Assembly (NCBI RefSeq): GCF_000518765.1
Contig: NZ_KI912490.1
Coordinates: 364,997 to 428,996, forward strand
DNA from: Ruminococcus flavefaciens ATCC 19208
Lineage (GTDB): Bacteria > Bacillota > Clostridia > Oscillospirales > Ruminococcaceae
DNA length: 64,000 bases
Direction of reading: 5' to 3'
A program made the position numbers and the translations under genes. Under the pieces are notes generated by a model, which worked only from the letters and a program-made list of their open reading frames with translations, did not search any database and had not been told where the DNA came from. Positions within the stretch are counted from its first letter, which is position 1; the number at the start of each line of letters is the position of its first letter. Shown piece after piece: positions 17,301-27,665 of the stretch.

Positions 17301-18250
17301 TCGGCGTTCCTTCACGAATGAATATCGGACAGGTACTTGAAGTCCACCTGGGTATGGCTTGTAAGGCTCTGGGCTGGCACATCATGACTCCTGTATTCGA
17401 CGGCGCACACGAAGATGATATCCGTGAGTGCTTCAAGATGGCTAATGAACACGCTCAGGAGCACAAGGACGATATGTTCGAGCTCAAGGCTATGGATAAG
17501 GTAATTAATCCTAATGCTCTTGAATTTACTGAGGATTGTAAATTCACACTCTATGACGGACGTACAGGTGAAAAGTTCGATAACCGCGTAACTGTGGGCT
17601 ATATGTACTACCTCAAGCTCCACCACCTCGTTGATGATAAGATCCACGCACGTTCAGTCGGTCCGTATGCACTGGTTACACAGCAGCCTCTGGGCGGTAA
17701 AGCTCAGTTCGGCGGACAGCGTTTCGGAGAAATGGAAGTTTGGGCACTCGAAGCTTACGGTGCTGCTTATACTCTCCAGGAGATCCTTACTGTCAAGTCT
17801 GATGATACCATCGGCCGTGTAAACACATACGAGGCTATCGTAAAGGGTCAGAATGTTCCTACTCCGGGTATCCCTGAGTCATTCAAGGTACTTATCAAGG
17901 AAATGCAGTCTCTCTGTCTCGATGTCAAGGTACTCGACATCAATCAGGAAGAGATCGACCTCAAGCAGAACTTCGACGACGACGATCCGATGCCTTCACG
18001 CGAGTCATTCTCAGATGAGGATACTGCTGACAGCACAAGCTATTCAGACAGCGATATGGAGGACGCAGGATTCGGCTTTGAAGATGACGAGAACGGTGAT
18101 CTTGATGACGACTTCGACAGCGTTGATAAGGACGATGAGTTCAGCTTCGACGAAGGCGAGGACGAAGATGACTTCAATTTCGGCGACGATGAAGAGGAAG
18201 GAGATCTTTTCGACAGCTTCGACATCGACGATCCTTCCGATGAGGACTAA
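14321..18250 (+). CDS. rpoB: DNA-directed RNA polymerase subunit beta
   Basis: A 1309-residue beta subunit of RNA polymerase. The rifampicin-pocket block reads [20 protein letters not shown], followed by [16 protein letters not shown] and [13 protein letters not shown]; the nucleotide-binding block [13 protein letters not shown] is intact. Residues usually mutated for rifampicin resistance are wild type, except that the position equal to E. coli Gln510 is Pro. After the normal C-terminal anchor ([13 protein letters not shown]) comes an unusual tail of about 85 residues dominated by Asp, Glu, Ser and Phe. The longest frame starts at 14276, but AAGGAGG at 14306-14312 is 8 bases from ATG 14321. 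rpoC follows after 80 bases. Confidence 0.98.
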   Translation: MVNVTPKQLGKNVRMSFGKITEPLEMPNLIEVQKNSYKWFKEEGLREVFREMTAITDYNGNLVLNFKDYRFDDTPKYSLAECKSRGATYQVAMRATATLANKETGAVSESEIYMGDFPLMTDSGTFVINGAERVIVSQLVRSPGVYYSFTKDKTGKDLFSSQIIPNRGAWLEYEQDSNDVVYVRIDKNRKIPLTTFIRALGEEGTDEEIFEIFGDDERLRQTILQKDQTKNRSDALIDVYKKLRPGEPPTVESAVSHLNNLFFEAKRYDLCRFGRYKYNKKLGIASRLSGRTLAEPIINEMTGEILADAGETLTYDKACEIEQAGVYSAFVTVEAKEYYTDDRGETSIRMVEKTVKVIGNGMVDIKGYVDFDAEKYGINEKVSFNVLKDIIDNAADADELEETIKKKADELSPKYITLDDIKASISYFLNLCEGVGTVDDIDHLGNRRIRSVGELLQNQFRIGYTRMERGIRERMNLQTQDVNTLTPQTLINIRPISSAMKEFFCSSPLSQFMDQNNPLAELTHKRRLSALGPGGLSRDRAGFEVRDVHYSHYGRMCPIETPEGPNIGLISYLATFARINEYGFIEAPYRKVDKATGVVTKEVVYMTADMEDNFVVAQANEPLTEDGKLARPRVNARYREQILECPRENVDYMDVSPKMVVSVATSMIPFLENDDANRALMGSNMQRQAVPLLKTERPFVGTGMEYKAAVDSGVCIVSDYDGKVTYVDADKITMVDTDGVEHKYELIKFKRSNQGTCVNQRPIVTAGEEVKKGQVLADGPATADGEISLGKNALIGFMTWEGYNYEDAVLLNERLVREDVFTSVHIEEYEIECRDTKLGPEEITRDIPNVGDDALANLDENGIIRIGSEVNSGDILVGKVTPKGETELTAEERLLRAIFGEKAREVRDNSLKVPHGESGVIVDVKVFTRDNCDELSAGVNMRVVCYIAQKRKITVGDKMAGRHGNKGVVSRILPEEDMPFLPDGTPLDIVLNPLGVPSRMNIGQVLEVHLGMACKALGWHIMTPVFDGAHEDDIRECFKMANEHAQEHKDDMFELKAMDKVINPNALEFTEDCKFTLYDGRTGEKFDNRVTVGYMYYLKLHHLVDDKIHARSVGPYALVTQQPLGGKAQFGGQRFGEMEVWALEAYGAAYTLQEILTVKSDDTIGRVNTYEAIVKGQNVPTPGIPESFKVLIKEMQSLCLDVKVLDINQEEIDLKQNFDDDDPMPSRESFSDEDTADSTSYSDSDMEDAGFGFEDDENGDLDDDFDSVDKDDEFSFDEGEDEDDFNFGDDEEEGDLFDSFDIDDPSDED

Positions 18251-18330
18251 TATAAATCCGAAAATATAATACGCGGCGCGGCTGATGTATGCCGCTTATC
18301 GCGTACCGATGTAAATTTGCAGGAGGTAGC

Positions 18331-21300
18331 ATGGAATTTACAACTTTTGAATCAATAAAGATCGGTCTTGCTTCGCCCGAACAGATCAGAAGCTGGTCTT
18401 ATGGTGCAGTTGAGAGACCTGAAACTATAAATTACAGAACTCAGAAGCCTGAGCGTGACGGTCTTTTCTGTGAAAGGATATTCGGACCTACAAAAGACTG
18501 GGAGTGTCACTGCGGAAAGTTCAAGAAGATACGCTTTAAGGGCAAGATCTGTGACCGCTGCGGCGTTGAGGTCACAAGAGCAAGAGTAAGAAGAGAGAGA
18601 ATGGGCCACATCGAGCTGGCTGCTCCTGTTTCTCATATCTGGTACTTCAAGGGCACTCCTTCAAGAATAGGACAGGTGCTTGAGGTATCTCAGAAGAGAC
18701 TTGAAGAAGTTCTCTACTTCACAAAATATATCGTTACCGATCCCGGTAATACAGAGCTTATAAAGAAGCAGCTCCTCTCAGAGAAGGAATATCTCTCATA
18801 CCTCGAAAAGTACGGAGATGACTTCAAGGCTGAAATGGGTGCAGAGGCTATCAGAAAGCTCCTCAATGAGTATGACCCTGCAAGATACGACACTCACAAG
18901 CAGAGACTTATCGAAATGGGTAAGGTCTCTCTCGGCGGCAAGAAGATCGAGTGCTTCAACAAGCCTACAGAGTGTGAGTGCGAAGAGTGCCAGAAGTTCA
19001 GAGAGCTGGAGGAAATCGACTGGAGAAACAATCTCGAGATCGTTGCAGATGATCTGAAGGCTGAGCTTGTGGGACTCCCAAGCGGTCAGAAGAAGGTAAA
19101 GCTCCTCAAGAGATTACAGATAATCGAGGCATTCCGCCTTTCGGGAAACAAGCCTGAGTGGATGATACTCAGCGTTGTTCCTGTTATCCCGCCTGATATC
19201 CGTCCTATGATCATGCTGGACGGCGGCAGATACGCTACATCAGACCTTAATGACCTCTACAGAAGAGTTATCAACAGAAACAACCGTCTTAAGAGAATGC
19301 TCGAGCTCGATGCTCCTGACATTATCGTAAGAAACGAAAAGCGTATGCTTCAGGAAGCTGTTGATGCTCTTATCGACAACGGCAGACACGGCAGACCTGT
19401 TACAGGTCCAAGCAACCGTGCCCTCAAGTCACTTTCAGATATGCTTAAAGGTAAGCAGGGACGTTTCCGTCAGAACCTTCTCGGTAAGCGTGTTGACTAC
19501 TCGGGACGTTCTGTTATCGTCGTAGGACCTGAGCTGAAAATGTATCAGTGCGGTCTTCCTAAGGAAATGGCTCTCGAGCTCTTCAAGCCTTTCGTACTGA
19601 AGAGACTTGTTGACAAAAAGGCTATCGCTAATATAAAGAGCGCAAGAAAGCTTATCGAGCGCGCTGACAATAAGGTTTGGGACGCACTTGAGGACGTTAT
19701 CAAGGATCATCCTGTAATGCTCAACCGTGCGCCCACGCTTCACCGTCTCGGTATCCAGGCATTCGAGCCTATCCTCGTTGAGGGTCGTGCTATCAAGCTC
19801 CACCCGCTTGTATGTTCTGCGTTCAACGCTGACTTCGACGGCGACCAGATGGCTGTACATCTTCCGCTTTCAGCAGAGGCTCAGGCTGAGGCTCGTTTCC
19901 TCATGCTTGCTGCTAACAACCTGCTCAAGCCTTCTGACGGTAAGCCTGTTGCCGTTCCTTCACAGGATATGGTACTCGGTTCATACTATCTTACAATGGA
20001 TAAGCCGGGTGAGCCGGGCGAGGGCAAGGTATTCCGCGATGTTAACGAAGCTCTTATGGCTTACAATGAGCATGATGTATCCCTTCACGCTAATATCAAG
20101 GTAAAGATCACAAAGGATATCGGTGACAAGAAGGTATCAAAGATCATCGACGCTACAGTCGGCAGACTTATCTTCAATGAGAATATTCCTCAGAACCTCG
20201 GCTATGTTGACAGAACAAATTCTGACAAGCAGTTCGACCTTGAGGTAGCATTCCTCGTTGGTAAAAAGCAGCTCTCCGATATCATCGAACGCTGCATAAA
20301 GATACACGGAACAACAACTACTTCCGAAGTTCTTGACCGTATCAAGGCTCTCGGTTACAAGTACTCAACAAGAGCAGCTCTTACTGTTGCTGTTTGTGAC
20401 GCTTCTATCCCGCCGCAGAAGAAAACCATTCTTGCTGAGGCAGATGCAGAGGTCGCTGAGATCACAAGCGAGTACGAGTACGGTTATATCTCCGCACAGG
20501 AGAAGTCCAAGAAGGTAATTGCTCTCTGGACTGAGACAAACGACAAGGTTACTGCTGCTCTGAAGGCTAACTTCGACCGCTACAATCCTATCTGGATGAT
20601 GGCTGACTCGGGTGCCCGTGGTTCTATCTCACAGATCCGTCAGCTTGCAGGTATGCGTGGACTTATCGCTAATACATCAGGCGGCGTTATCGAGATCCCG
20701 ATCAGAGCTAACTACCGTGAAGGTCTTAACATCTTGGAGTACTTTATCGCATCCCGAGGCGCGAGAAAGGGTCTTGCTGATACCGCTCTCCGTACCGCTG
20801 ACTCAGGTTACCTTACACGTCGTCTTGTTGATGTATCTCAGGACGTTATCATTCGTGAAGAGGACTGCGGAACTACAGAAGGTATCGAGGTATTCGAGAT
20901 CAAGAACGGCAACGAAGTCGTTGAACCGTTTGATGAGCGTCTTGTTGGAAGATTCCTTGCTGAGGATCTCCGCGACGAGACAGGCGAGCTTATCGTATCA
21001 CGCAACAAGCTCATCAATGACGCAGATGCTAAGAAGATCATTGACTCTGGCGTTGAGAGGATAAAGATACGTTCAGTCCTCACCTGTAAGTCAAGAACAG
21101 GCGTATGTGCTAAGTGCTATGGTGCAAACCTTGCATTCAACAATATCGTTTCAGTCGGTGAAGCCGTTGGTGTTATCGCTGCTCAGTCTATCGGTGAGCC
21201 AGGTACACAGCTTACCATGAGAACCTTCCATACCGGTGGTGTTGCTTCTGCCGATGCTGAAGATATCACACAGGGTCTTCCTCGAGTTGAAGAACTTTTC

Positions 21301-22053
21301 GAGAGCAGACGTCCTAAGGGTGCTGCTATCCTTTCAAGGATCTCAGGTAAGATACACATCGAAGAGATCAAGACTACAAGAAATATCATCGTTTCAAATG
21401 ACGAGACAGGCGAGTCTGAGAGCTATATGATCCCATACAACCTCAAGATCAGAGTTCAGGAAGGCGAGTCTATAGAAAAGGGTACAAGACTTACCGAAGG
21501 TAATATCTACCCTGCTGATATCCTTAATATCCTCGGAACACAGGCTGTTCAGAACTACATCATCAATGAAGTTCAGAAGGGTTACCGTTTACAGGGTGTT
21601 GATATCAACGATAAGCATATCGAAGTTATCGTTCGTCAGATGCTCCGCAAGATCAAGGTAGAGGAAACAGGCAGCAGCTATCTGCTTCCGGGTACTCTTG
21701 TTGACAGCAAGGAGATCGACGTTATCAATGAAGAGCTTCAGGCTCGTATCGACGCAGGCGAGTACGATGTACAGCTTGTCAAGACAAGTCCTGTTCTTCA
21801 GGGTATCACAAAGGCTTCTTCAAATTCAGACAGCTTCATGTCAGCAGCTTCATTCCAGGAGACTACAAAGGCTCTCACAGATGCTGCTATCAGAGGTAAG
21901 AGCGACCGACTCCTGGGACTCAAGGAGAACGTTATCATCGGTAAGCTCATACCAGCAGGTACAGGTATGGAGTGCTACAGAAACGTTGAAGTCGTTAAGA
22001 ACGAAGGCTACGGCGAGCACAATACAGCAGCTCCTATTGCAAATCAGATATAA
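18331..22053 (+). CDS. rpoC: DNA-directed RNA polymerase subunit beta'
   Basis: A 1240-residue beta' subunit. The N-terminal zinc ribbon has [20 protein letters not shown]; the catalytic magnesium loop [12 protein letters not shown] is intact; the second zinc site includes [13 protein letters not shown]; and the trigger-loop region [16 protein letters not shown] is present. An extra Cys cluster ([10 protein letters not shown]) lies near residue 215. The longest frame begins at 18289, but AGGAGG at 18320-18325 sets the ATG at 18331. Transcribed with rpoB and ended by a clear terminator. Confidence 0.98.
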   Translation: MEFTTFESIKIGLASPEQIRSWSYGAVERPETINYRTQKPERDGLFCERIFGPTKDWECHCGKFKKIRFKGKICDRCGVEVTRARVRRERMGHIELAAPVSHIWYFKGTPSRIGQVLEVSQKRLEEVLYFTKYIVTDPGNTELIKKQLLSEKEYLSYLEKYGDDFKAEMGAEAIRKLLNEYDPARYDTHKQRLIEMGKVSLGGKKIECFNKPTECECEECQKFRELEEIDWRNNLEIVADDLKAELVGLPSGQKKVKLLKRLQIIEAFRLSGNKPEWMILSVVPVIPPDIRPMIMLDGGRYATSDLNDLYRRVINRNNRLKRMLELDAPDIIVRNEKRMLQEAVDALIDNGRHGRPVTGPSNRALKSLSDMLKGKQGRFRQNLLGKRVDYSGRSVIVVGPELKMYQCGLPKEMALELFKPFVLKRLVDKKAIANIKSARKLIERADNKVWDALEDVIKDHPVMLNRAPTLHRLGIQAFEPILVEGRAIKLHPLVCSAFNADFDGDQMAVHLPLSAEAQAEARFLMLAANNLLKPSDGKPVAVPSQDMVLGSYYLTMDKPGEPGEGKVFRDVNEALMAYNEHDVSLHANIKVKITKDIGDKKVSKIIDATVGRLIFNENIPQNLGYVDRTNSDKQFDLEVAFLVGKKQLSDIIERCIKIHGTTTTSEVLDRIKALGYKYSTRAALTVAVCDASIPPQKKTILAEADAEVAEITSEYEYGYISAQEKSKKVIALWTETNDKVTAALKANFDRYNPIWMMADSGARGSISQIRQLAGMRGLIANTSGGVIEIPIRANYREGLNILEYFIASRGARKGLADTALRTADSGYLTRRLVDVSQDVIIREEDCGTTEGIEVFEIKNGNEVVEPFDERLVGRFLAEDLRDETGELIVSRNKLINDADAKKIIDSGVERIKIRSVLTCKSRTGVCAKCYGANLAFNNIVSVGEAVGVIAAQSIGEPGTQLTMRTFHTGGVASADAEDITQGLPRVEELFESRRPKGAAILSRISGKIHIEEIKTTRNIIVSNDETGESESYMIPYNLKIRVQEGESIEKGTRLTEGNIYPADILNILGTQAVQNYIINEVQKGYRLQGVDINDKHIEVIVRQMLRKIKVEETGSSYLLPGTLVDSKEIDVINEELQARIDAGEYDVQLVKTSPVLQGITKASSNSDSFMSAASFQETTKALTDAAIRGKSDRLLGLKENVIIGKLIPAGTGMECYRNVEVVKNEGYGEHNTAAPIANQI

Positions 22054-22057
22054 GCAT

Positions 22058-22092
22058 AAAGCTCCCGAGGAGTATTCTTCGGGAGCTTTTCT
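22058..22092 (+). terminator. Terminator of rpoBC
   Basis: An 11-bp stem (22058-22068 with 22079-22089) followed by TTTTCTTAG. Confidence 0.85.
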
Positions 22093-22200
22093 TAGTTTAG
22101 AGTTGAGAATTGAGAGTTGAGGCAGGGGCTGGCGCAGCTAACAGCCCGTTGAATAATTATTTGCGGGACGCCGAGGACTTTGTCCCCTACAAATTATTTT
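22092..22200 (+). repeat. Dispersed mosaic repeat copy 1
   Basis: Low-complexity words of the TTGAGAATTGAGAGTTGAG type (22095-22120) are followed by GC-rich arms with GGGGCTG and CAGCCC, then GGGACGCCGAGG and TCCCCTACA. Similar parts recur at 41.6, 43, 50, 55 and 56 kb. Confidence 0.6.
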
Positions 22201-22215
22201 ACTGGAGAACATACT

Positions 22216-22683
22216 ATGAATATTATTCTGAAACGTGCTGAACTATCCGATTGCGAGAATCTCTGGGAAATGCAGGTGGAAGCCTTTTCGGAGCTGCTGG
22301 AAAAGTACCGTGACTACGAAACAAGTCCTGCAAATGAGCCTGTGAGCAGAGTCGAGGAACGTCTGAAACAGCCGTTTACTTATTATTACTTCATCATGGA
22401 CGGCGAAAATACTGTGGGTGCGATAAGAGTTGTCGATATGAAGGACGGAAGCCGCAAGCGTATCTCACCTGTGTTTATTATGAAGGAATTCCGCGGTAAG
22501 GGCTATGCTCAGAAGACTATTATTGCTGTTGAGGAGCTTCACGGCAGGGATAACTGGGCTCTTGATACCATTTTGCAGGAGACATGGAACTGCTATCTTT
22601 ACGAGAAAATGGGATATCATCAGACAGGTGATACAGAGCCGATAAATGAGAGAATGACCATTATAGGTTACGAAAAAAATTGA
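22216..22683 (+). CDS. GNAT-family N-acetyltransferase
   Basis: A 155-residue GCN5-related acetyltransferase. The acetyl-CoA loop is FRGKGYAQKTI (motif A, R/Q-x-x-G-x-G/A) near 95-105, and the C-terminal NCYLYEKMGYHQTG is the usual motif B. The acceptor is not predictable. The longest frame begins at 22180 inside a dispersed repeat; GGAG at 22204-22207 points to the ATG at 22216. It follows the rpoBC terminator and the repeat with no obvious promoter. Confidence 0.88.
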   Translation: MNIILKRAELSDCENLWEMQVEAFSELLEKYRDYETSPANEPVSRVEERLKQPFTYYYFIMDGENTVGAIRVVDMKDGSRKRISPVFIMKEFRGKGYAQKTIIAVEELHGRDNWALDTILQETWNCYLYEKMGYHQTGDTEPINERMTIIGYEKN

Positions 22684-22698
22684 GCATATCATGTCCTA

Positions 22699-22718
22699 TC
22701 ACTGCATATAATGCAGTG
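22699..22718 (+). promoter_or_regulatory. Hairpin just before the GHL10 ribosome binding site
   Basis: A 9-bp perfect stem with a 3-base loop (TCACTGCAT and ATGCAGTGA) ends at the ribosome binding site of the next gene, GAGGTGAG. There is no T-run, so it is more likely a translational or mRNA-stability element than a terminator. Confidence 0.4.
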
Positions 22719-22729
22719 AGGTGAGATGT

Positions 22730-23869
22730 ATGAAGAAATTTTTTGCAGCTGCCTGTGCAGCTGCTTTTCTTATGTCAGCAGGCTGCTCGGCAATTGTTAA
22801 AAATGAGCATAGCGAAACAGAGTGCAGCGAATCAAAAGCTCCTGTAACAGAAGATACAGCATTTGAGCCGCTGAATTACAGGGAGCAGGTGGGAATGTGG
22901 CTGCCGTATGTATGCTTCCCTGATTATATGCAAGGGAAAAGCGAGGAAAGCTTCCGTAAAAGTGTGTCGCAGATAATGGAGGACGCAGCAGCAGACAGCG
23001 TGAACACGGTGTATTTTCATGTCAGACCTAACGGCGATGCTTATTATATGTCGGAGCTTTTCCCGAAAGGAGCGTACCTTGACGGTGACTATGACCCATT
23101 GGAAATAATTCTTGAAGAAGCTCACAAACGCGGCATATCAGTCCATGCATGGATAAATCCACTGCGGCTTCAGACAGCAGAGCAGATGGAGAGAGTCCCT
23201 GACAGTTTTTTAATTAAGAAGTGGATAAACGCAGGAGAGCCATATGTGAAAAATGTAAACGGGCGCTGGTATCTTGACCCTGCTTATCCCGAGACTGTCG
23301 GGCTTATAGAAAGCTCTGTAAGCGAAATACTGAGGAATTACGACGTTGACGGGGTACATATCGACGACTATTTCTATCCCACAACTGACCCTGAGTTCGA
23401 CCGTGAAGCCTTTGAAGAAAGCGGCAGTACCGATCTTGCGCAGTGGCGTATTGAAAATGTGAACCGCTTTGTGAGAGCCATATATGATACGGTCAAGGGA
23501 AAGGACGAAAGACTGGTTTTCGGTATAAGTCCGCAGGGGAACATTGATGCGGATTATAATTCACAGTACGCTGATGTAAGACGCTGGGGCAGTGAAGAGG
23601 GCTACTGTGATTATATAGTTCCGCAGATTTATTTCGGCTTTGAGAATGAGAACAGTCCCTTTCTGCCGACTCTGAAACAGTGGGAGGAGCTGGTGGACGA
23701 CAGCAAAGTTTCGCTTATTATCGGACTTGCCGCCTATAAGCTTGGAAGAGAGGACAAGTGGGCAGGAGATGCAGGGGAGCTTGAGTGGATAAACGATCCT
23801 GATATTATACGAAAACAGATAATGGAAGTGAAAAATTCAACTGCTGACGGCTACGCGCTGTATTATTGA
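22730..23869 (+). CDS. GHL10/DUF187-family glycoside hydrolase-like lipoprotein
   Basis: A 379-residue lipoprotein (lipobox SAGC, Cys near 19). The body is a TIM-barrel of the GHL10 group: YFHVRPNGDAYY, HAWINPLR, the conserved IDDYFYP loop with the catalytic-site Asp pair, and ISPQGN. Such proteins are thought to cut or bind cell-wall or secreted glycans. The frame ends right at the last barrel strand (DGYALYY), shorter than relatives that carry extra C-terminal domains. GTG 22721 lies inside the ribosome binding site, so ATG 22730 is chosen. Confidence 0.85.
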   Translation: MKKFFAAACAAAFLMSAGCSAIVKNEHSETECSESKAPVTEDTAFEPLNYREQVGMWLPYVCFPDYMQGKSEESFRKSVSQIMEDAAADSVNTVYFHVRPNGDAYYMSELFPKGAYLDGDYDPLEIILEEAHKRGISVHAWINPLRLQTAEQMERVPDSFLIKKWINAGEPYVKNVNGRWYLDPAYPETVGLIESSVSEILRNYDVDGVHIDDYFYPTTDPEFDREAFEESGSTDLAQWRIENVNRFVRAIYDTVKGKDERLVFGISPQGNIDADYNSQYADVRRWGSEEGYCDYIVPQIYFGFENENSPFLPTLKQWEELVDDSKVSLIIGLAAYKLGREDKWAGDAGELEWINDPDIIRKQIMEVKNSTADGYALYY

Positions 23870-23907
23870 TGGCAGAGGTGTGGTTTATATGCCCTGATAT
23901 TTTGCAG

Positions 23908-23950
23908 GCTCGGGAACGACTGTGTATAGTCGTTTCCGAGCTTTTGTTTT
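23908..23950 (+). terminator. Terminator after the GHL10 gene
   Basis: A 14-bp stem with one G-T pair (23908-23921 with 23928-23941) followed by TTTTGTTTTTT. Confidence 0.88.
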
Positions 23951-24015
23951 TTCCGTGCATTAAGATGTTATAATTACTTTTTGCAGGGTACAATGTATTT
24001 TATCAAAGAAGAATA

Positions 24016-24044
24016 TTGATTTTAAAATGTTTTAATGGTATAAT
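24016..24044 (+). promoter_or_regulatory. Promoter of the plus-strand glycan operon
   Basis: TTGATT, 17 bases, TATAAT with an upstream TGG. It precedes the glycosyltransferase remnant and the three genes after it. Confidence 0.65.
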
Positions 24045-24203
24045 TAAAGGTAAGATCGAAAAGATATAATAGTTTGTCTGACGGCGGATTCCAAAAGGAA
24101 GTATATGCCTATATCTGATAATATTTTGTATGCAAAGGCTCGGCTCAATAGCTTGTATTACAAGCAGTATCCGCGATTAATTGCAATATTATGGAGGATT
24201 AAG

Positions 24204-24383
24204 ATGAAATATTCGGTTGTGATATGTACATATAACGGAGAAAAGTATATCAAGGAACAAATTAAAAGCATACTTGATCAGACACATAAAGTCGATGAGA
24301 TACTGCTTTTTGATGACAGCTCTAATGATAATACATTAATAAAATATTCATGGCATGGAGGTATATATGGAGTTTACTTATGA
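24204..24383 (+). pseudogene. Truncated GT2 glycosyltransferase (5' remnant)
   Basis: A good ribosome binding site (TGGAGG) and ATG start a protein whose first ~44 residues are a standard GT2 N-terminus (VVICTYNGEKYIKEQIKS, then EILLFDDSSNDNT). The family similarity stops there, and after 15 unrelated residues the frame ends at 59 aa. A GT2 enzyme needs about 250 residues, so this cannot be functional. The break at about 24335 coincides with the start of a much more AT-rich gene, suggesting recombination removed the rest of the original gene. Confidence 0.75.
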
Positions 24384-25347
24384 GGTATCGGTACTGGTAG
24401 CTACTTATTATCCCGATTTGAATAAAATTTTAAATACTCTTTATATGATTATGCGACAACGATCTTGCAATTTTGAAATCATTATTACTGATGATGGCTC
24501 TGAATGTGATTATTTTACACAAATAGAAGCGTATTTCATTGAAAAACAATTTAAAGATTATAAATTGATTAAAAATAATACAAACGTTGGCACTGTACGC
24601 AATATTTACAATGCATTAATGTCTTCTTCTGGAAAATATGTGTATTGTACTTCGCCTGGAGATTATTTGTATGATGACATGACTTTGCATGATTTTGTGA
24701 ATTATGCAAAACAGTGTAATGCTGATTTAGTTTTTGGTGACGCTGTGTATTATAGTGTTGAGAATAATCAAAATATTAAGTTCCATGAGGTGCAAAATAA
24801 TCCCCCATATCCTGATGTATATAACAATAAATCAAATGCTTTTAAAAAGACTATTTTTTTTATGGGAAATTATATTTTAGGTGCAGCACTTCTTAGAGAG
24901 CATATGGTATTTAAGATGTATTTAGAGAAAATATTGGATGTATGTAAGTATGTTGAGGATAACACAACAATTGCCTATATGCTTATTGAGGATAAGAATA
25001 TTTGCTATTATAAAAGATTATTTATTTATTATGAATATGGCGATGGTGTTTCAACTAGTAAATCCGAAAAATGGAAGCTAATGTTAAAAAATGACTTTAA
25101 TAATTGTTATAAGCAAATCGCGGTTGAGTATGCAAATAAAAAAAATATAAGTAAGCTTTGCGAGTTGAAATATCGAAATTATAAAGTGATTCGTAAAGCG
25201 TTGCTATTTTTAACAACTCCTATGTTTTTAAAAGTTAAACTGTATAAATTATTAAGAAAAAAATGTAAAACGATTTGTTGCGAGAATTGTAAAACAAATA
25301 TGCTGGAGATACAAGACAATTTACGCATGATTAAACAATCAAATTAA
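24367..25347 (+). CDS. GT2-family glycosyltransferase, very AT-rich
   Basis: A 326-residue GT2 enzyme. It begins EVSVLVATYYPDLNKILNTL, has the nucleotide-binding IIITDDGSE, then NNTNVGTVRNIYNAL and the DxD-like CTSPGDYLYDD. GT2 enzymes add one sugar from a nucleotide donor to a growing repeat unit at the membrane. ATG 24355 gives four more residues, but GGAGG at 24356-24360 points to ATG 24367. Codon use (AAA, AAT, TTT, ATT) is far richer in A and T than in flanking genes, a sign of recent transfer. The next gene starts on its last base (TAATG). Confidence 0.87.
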   Translation: MEFTYEVSVLVATYYPDLNKILNTLYMIMRQRSCNFEIIITDDGSECDYFTQIEAYFIEKQFKDYKLIKNNTNVGTVRNIYNALMSSSGKYVYCTSPGDYLYDDMTLHDFVNYAKQCNADLVFGDAVYYSVENNQNIKFHEVQNNPPYPDVYNNKSNAFKKTIFFMGNYILGAALLREHMVFKMYLEKILDVCKYVEDNTTIAYMLIEDKNICYYKRLFIYYEYGDGVSTSKSEKWKLMLKNDFNNCYKQIAVEYANKKNISKLCELKYRNYKVIRKALLFLTTPMFLKVKLYKLLRKKCKTICCENCKTNMLEIQDNLRMIKQSN

Positions 25348-26525
25348 TGCTTTACATTTACCCTAAACCGGATATATTGGGAAAAAGAATCCACTCTGAT
25401 AAAATGTGGGGCGTGCTGATGGACGGTAAGTATTATGCTATGACAAACACTGTCAAAATTCTGGAGCTGATAAATAAACTTCAGGGAAAAGGTTTAGTTT
25501 TGTCAGGCATTATAATTCATCATCTGAATAATACTTCGCTGAATGAACTGTATAAGATACTGAAAGCGACTGATGCGCGTATATATATGTATCTTCATGA
25601 TTTTTATACTATTTGTCCTTCATCGGGATTACTGAGAGATTACCATGATTTCTGCGGAGTTTCATTCCCGAATGAGCAAAAATGTCTCGGCTGCAGTTGT
25701 CTGAGTGAAACAACTATCAAGCGCGCAAGGCATATTTCAGTATTTATAAAAAAGATCTCAAACAGGACATTATTTATTTTTCCGTCACAGTCAGCGCTTG
25801 AAAACTGGAGAGAAGCATATCCTGAAAAGAGTTTTCATACCACAGTTATTCTTCATCAGATCCTGAGCGGTGAATATAAAGCTAATATGAGTCCTGTCAG
25901 TGACAGTGAACCGCTGAGGATAGCGTATGTCGGATATCAGGCTCCGCATAAAGGCTGGGCAGAATGGAAAGAAGCTGTTAAGAGATCACATGAAGCAGGA
26001 TGCAACTATTTGTATTATCAAATGGGAAGCTGCAATGAAAAAATAGATTTTGTACAAAAATGTGATATTGATTTTAAAAAGGATATCAATGCGATGATCA
26101 CAGCACTCAGGGAGAATAAAATAGATTGTGCTGTATTATGGTCGCTATGGCCTGAAACATACAGTTTTACTTTTTATGAGTCATATTCGGCAAACTGCTA
26201 TATACTGACAAATCAATTGAGCGGAAATATCGCGGCAATGGTAAAACAAAAAGGAAACGGTACAGCTGCCGAAAATAAAAATGATCTTTCGGCATTATTG
26301 CTTGATGAATCAGGGCTCAGAGAAAAGATAAACTCTTTCAGGAAAAAGAAAGAATACGGGCCTGATCGTTTAATAGAAAATGATGCTATTGTTAAACTGT
26401 TGAGATCTGATAAAAAACGATATAGTGTTTTTCCTGCTCACAGATCATACTCGGACTATATGTCAGGTTGTCTGTTAAAGGTATATTCTGTTTATACATA
26501 TTTTCGGAGGAAGCATTTAAAATGA
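25347..26525 (+). CDS. GT4-like glycosyltransferase
   Basis: A 392-residue protein resembling group 1/GT-B glycosyltransferases: an N-terminal Rossmann-like half with HDFYTICPSSGLL and a Cys cluster (KCLGCSC), then a nucleotide-sugar half with RIAYVGYQAPHKGW and a late acidic site (WPETYSFTFYESYSANC) matching the ExxxxxxxE donor motif. It should add a sugar to the surface polysaccharide. Start ATG overlaps the previous stop by one base, and its own stop overlaps the next ATG (ATGA), so translation is coupled. Confidence 0.8.
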   Translation: MLYIYPKPDILGKRIHSDKMWGVLMDGKYYAMTNTVKILELINKLQGKGLVLSGIIIHHLNNTSLNELYKILKATDARIYMYLHDFYTICPSSGLLRDYHDFCGVSFPNEQKCLGCSCLSETTIKRARHISVFIKKISNRTLFIFPSQSALENWREAYPEKSFHTTVILHQILSGEYKANMSPVSDSEPLRIAYVGYQAPHKGWAEWKEAVKRSHEAGCNYLYYQMGSCNEKIDFVQKCDIDFKKDINAMITALRENKIDCAVLWSLWPETYSFTFYESYSANCYILTNQLSGNIAAMVKQKGNGTAAENKNDLSALLLDESGLREKINSFRKKKEYGPDRLIENDAIVKLLRSDKKRYSVFPAHRSYSDYMSGCLLKVYSVYTYFRRKHLK

Positions 26526-27595
26526 AATGTGTGATTGTCACTTTCCATAATGTATACAACTTTGGAGCTGTTCTTCAGGCTTATTCTTTAAAAAGCTATA
26601 TCGAACACAAAGGTCACTCTGTTGTTTTTGCTGACCTGAGGACAAAGGAGCTAAAGGATCCTTATAGTTTGAATCCGTTTCAGAAGCCCTTAGGCATAAA
26701 AATATTATGCAAACGTACACTAATGATCCTTGCAGCACGTTTGCCTCAGGCTTTGGCGTTCAAAAACTTTGCAAATAAAAGAATGGGCACAACAATAAAA
26801 GGTGATAGAAAAGCTTTTGAAGAATACAGTCCCGATGCCGTAATTATAGGAAGTGATCAGGTATGGAACGATGCGCTTACAGGTGAAACAGATGTTTATT
26901 ATCTTCCGTGGCTTGATAAAAGCATAAAAAAGATTGCATATGCAGCAAGTTTAGGTAAAAAGAAACTGACAGAGTATCAGAAAAAATGCATAAAGGAAAA
27001 TCTTGAAGGCTTTTATCGTATTTCTTTGAGAGAAAATAGCTGCATAAATGAGATAAAGCAGCTGTCTGATAAGGAAACCAGTGTTGTTCTGGATCCTGTA
27101 TTCTTAAATGATAAGCAGTTCTGGTCTGAGCTGGCTGGCGGGTCACGGGTTCGTCCTCAGGCAGGAAGCTATATCCTGATATACGCTCTGAACTTCAGTT
27201 CAGATGCTGTAAAAAAAGCAGAATGTATCTCGGAAGAAATGAAATTGCCTGTAATAATTGTTCATCCAACAGGAACAAAACAAGCTATAAAAGGAAAACA
27301 ACTATATAATGTAGGACCTTGTGAATATCTGTACCTGATCAAAAATTCAGCTTTGGTAATCACTGATTCATTCCACGGAACGGCATTTTCATTGCTGTTT
27401 GAGAAAAAGATCTACTGTGCAGGAGATATAACTGATTCGAGAGTCGGAACATTGCTTGGCAGAATAAGACTGAATGATGACAGTATAACGAATATATGCG
27501 GAGTACAGGTATTTGATTTTTCAAAGTCTGATAATACAGCACTTAAACTCAATATAAACGAATCGAAAAGTTTTCTTGACAGCACTTTGGAATAA
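26522..27595 (+). CDS. Polysaccharide pyruvyl transferase family protein
   Basis: A 357-residue protein with the pattern of CsaB/WcaK-type pyruvyl transferases: FHNVYNFGAVLQAYSL at the N-terminus, VIIGSDQVWND in the middle and ITDSFHGTAFSLLF near the C-terminus. These move pyruvate from phosphoenolpyruvate to a sugar as a ketal, giving the polymer negative charge; some family members do other transfers. The longest frame starts at 26468 inside the upstream gene; ATG 26522 in an ATGA overlap, after GGAGG at 26506-26510, is preferred. Last gene of the plus-strand glycan operon. Confidence 0.88.
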   Translation: MKCVIVTFHNVYNFGAVLQAYSLKSYIEHKGHSVVFADLRTKELKDPYSLNPFQKPLGIKILCKRTLMILAARLPQALAFKNFANKRMGTTIKGDRKAFEEYSPDAVIIGSDQVWNDALTGETDVYYLPWLDKSIKKIAYAASLGKKKLTEYQKKCIKENLEGFYRISLRENSCINEIKQLSDKETSVVLDPVFLNDKQFWSELAGGSRVRPQAGSYILIYALNFSSDAVKKAECISEEMKLPVIIVHPTGTKQAIKGKQLYNVGPCEYLYLIKNSALVITDSFHGTAFSLLFEKKIYCAGDITDSRVGTLLGRIRLNDDSITNICGVQVFDFSKSDNTALKLNINESKSFLDSTLE

Positions 27596-27601
27596 AAGAA
27601 C

Positions 27602-27642
27602 AACGCTCAGGAGAAATATGCTCCTGAGCGTTATTATATTAT
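27602..27642. terminator. Bidirectional terminator at the centre of the glycan locus
   Basis: A 12-bp perfect stem (27602-27613 with 27621-27632), 7-base loop, AT-rich on both sides. It separates the converging operons. Confidence 0.8.
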
Positions 27643-27665
27643 ATGAATTGAATGGTCGAATCAGA

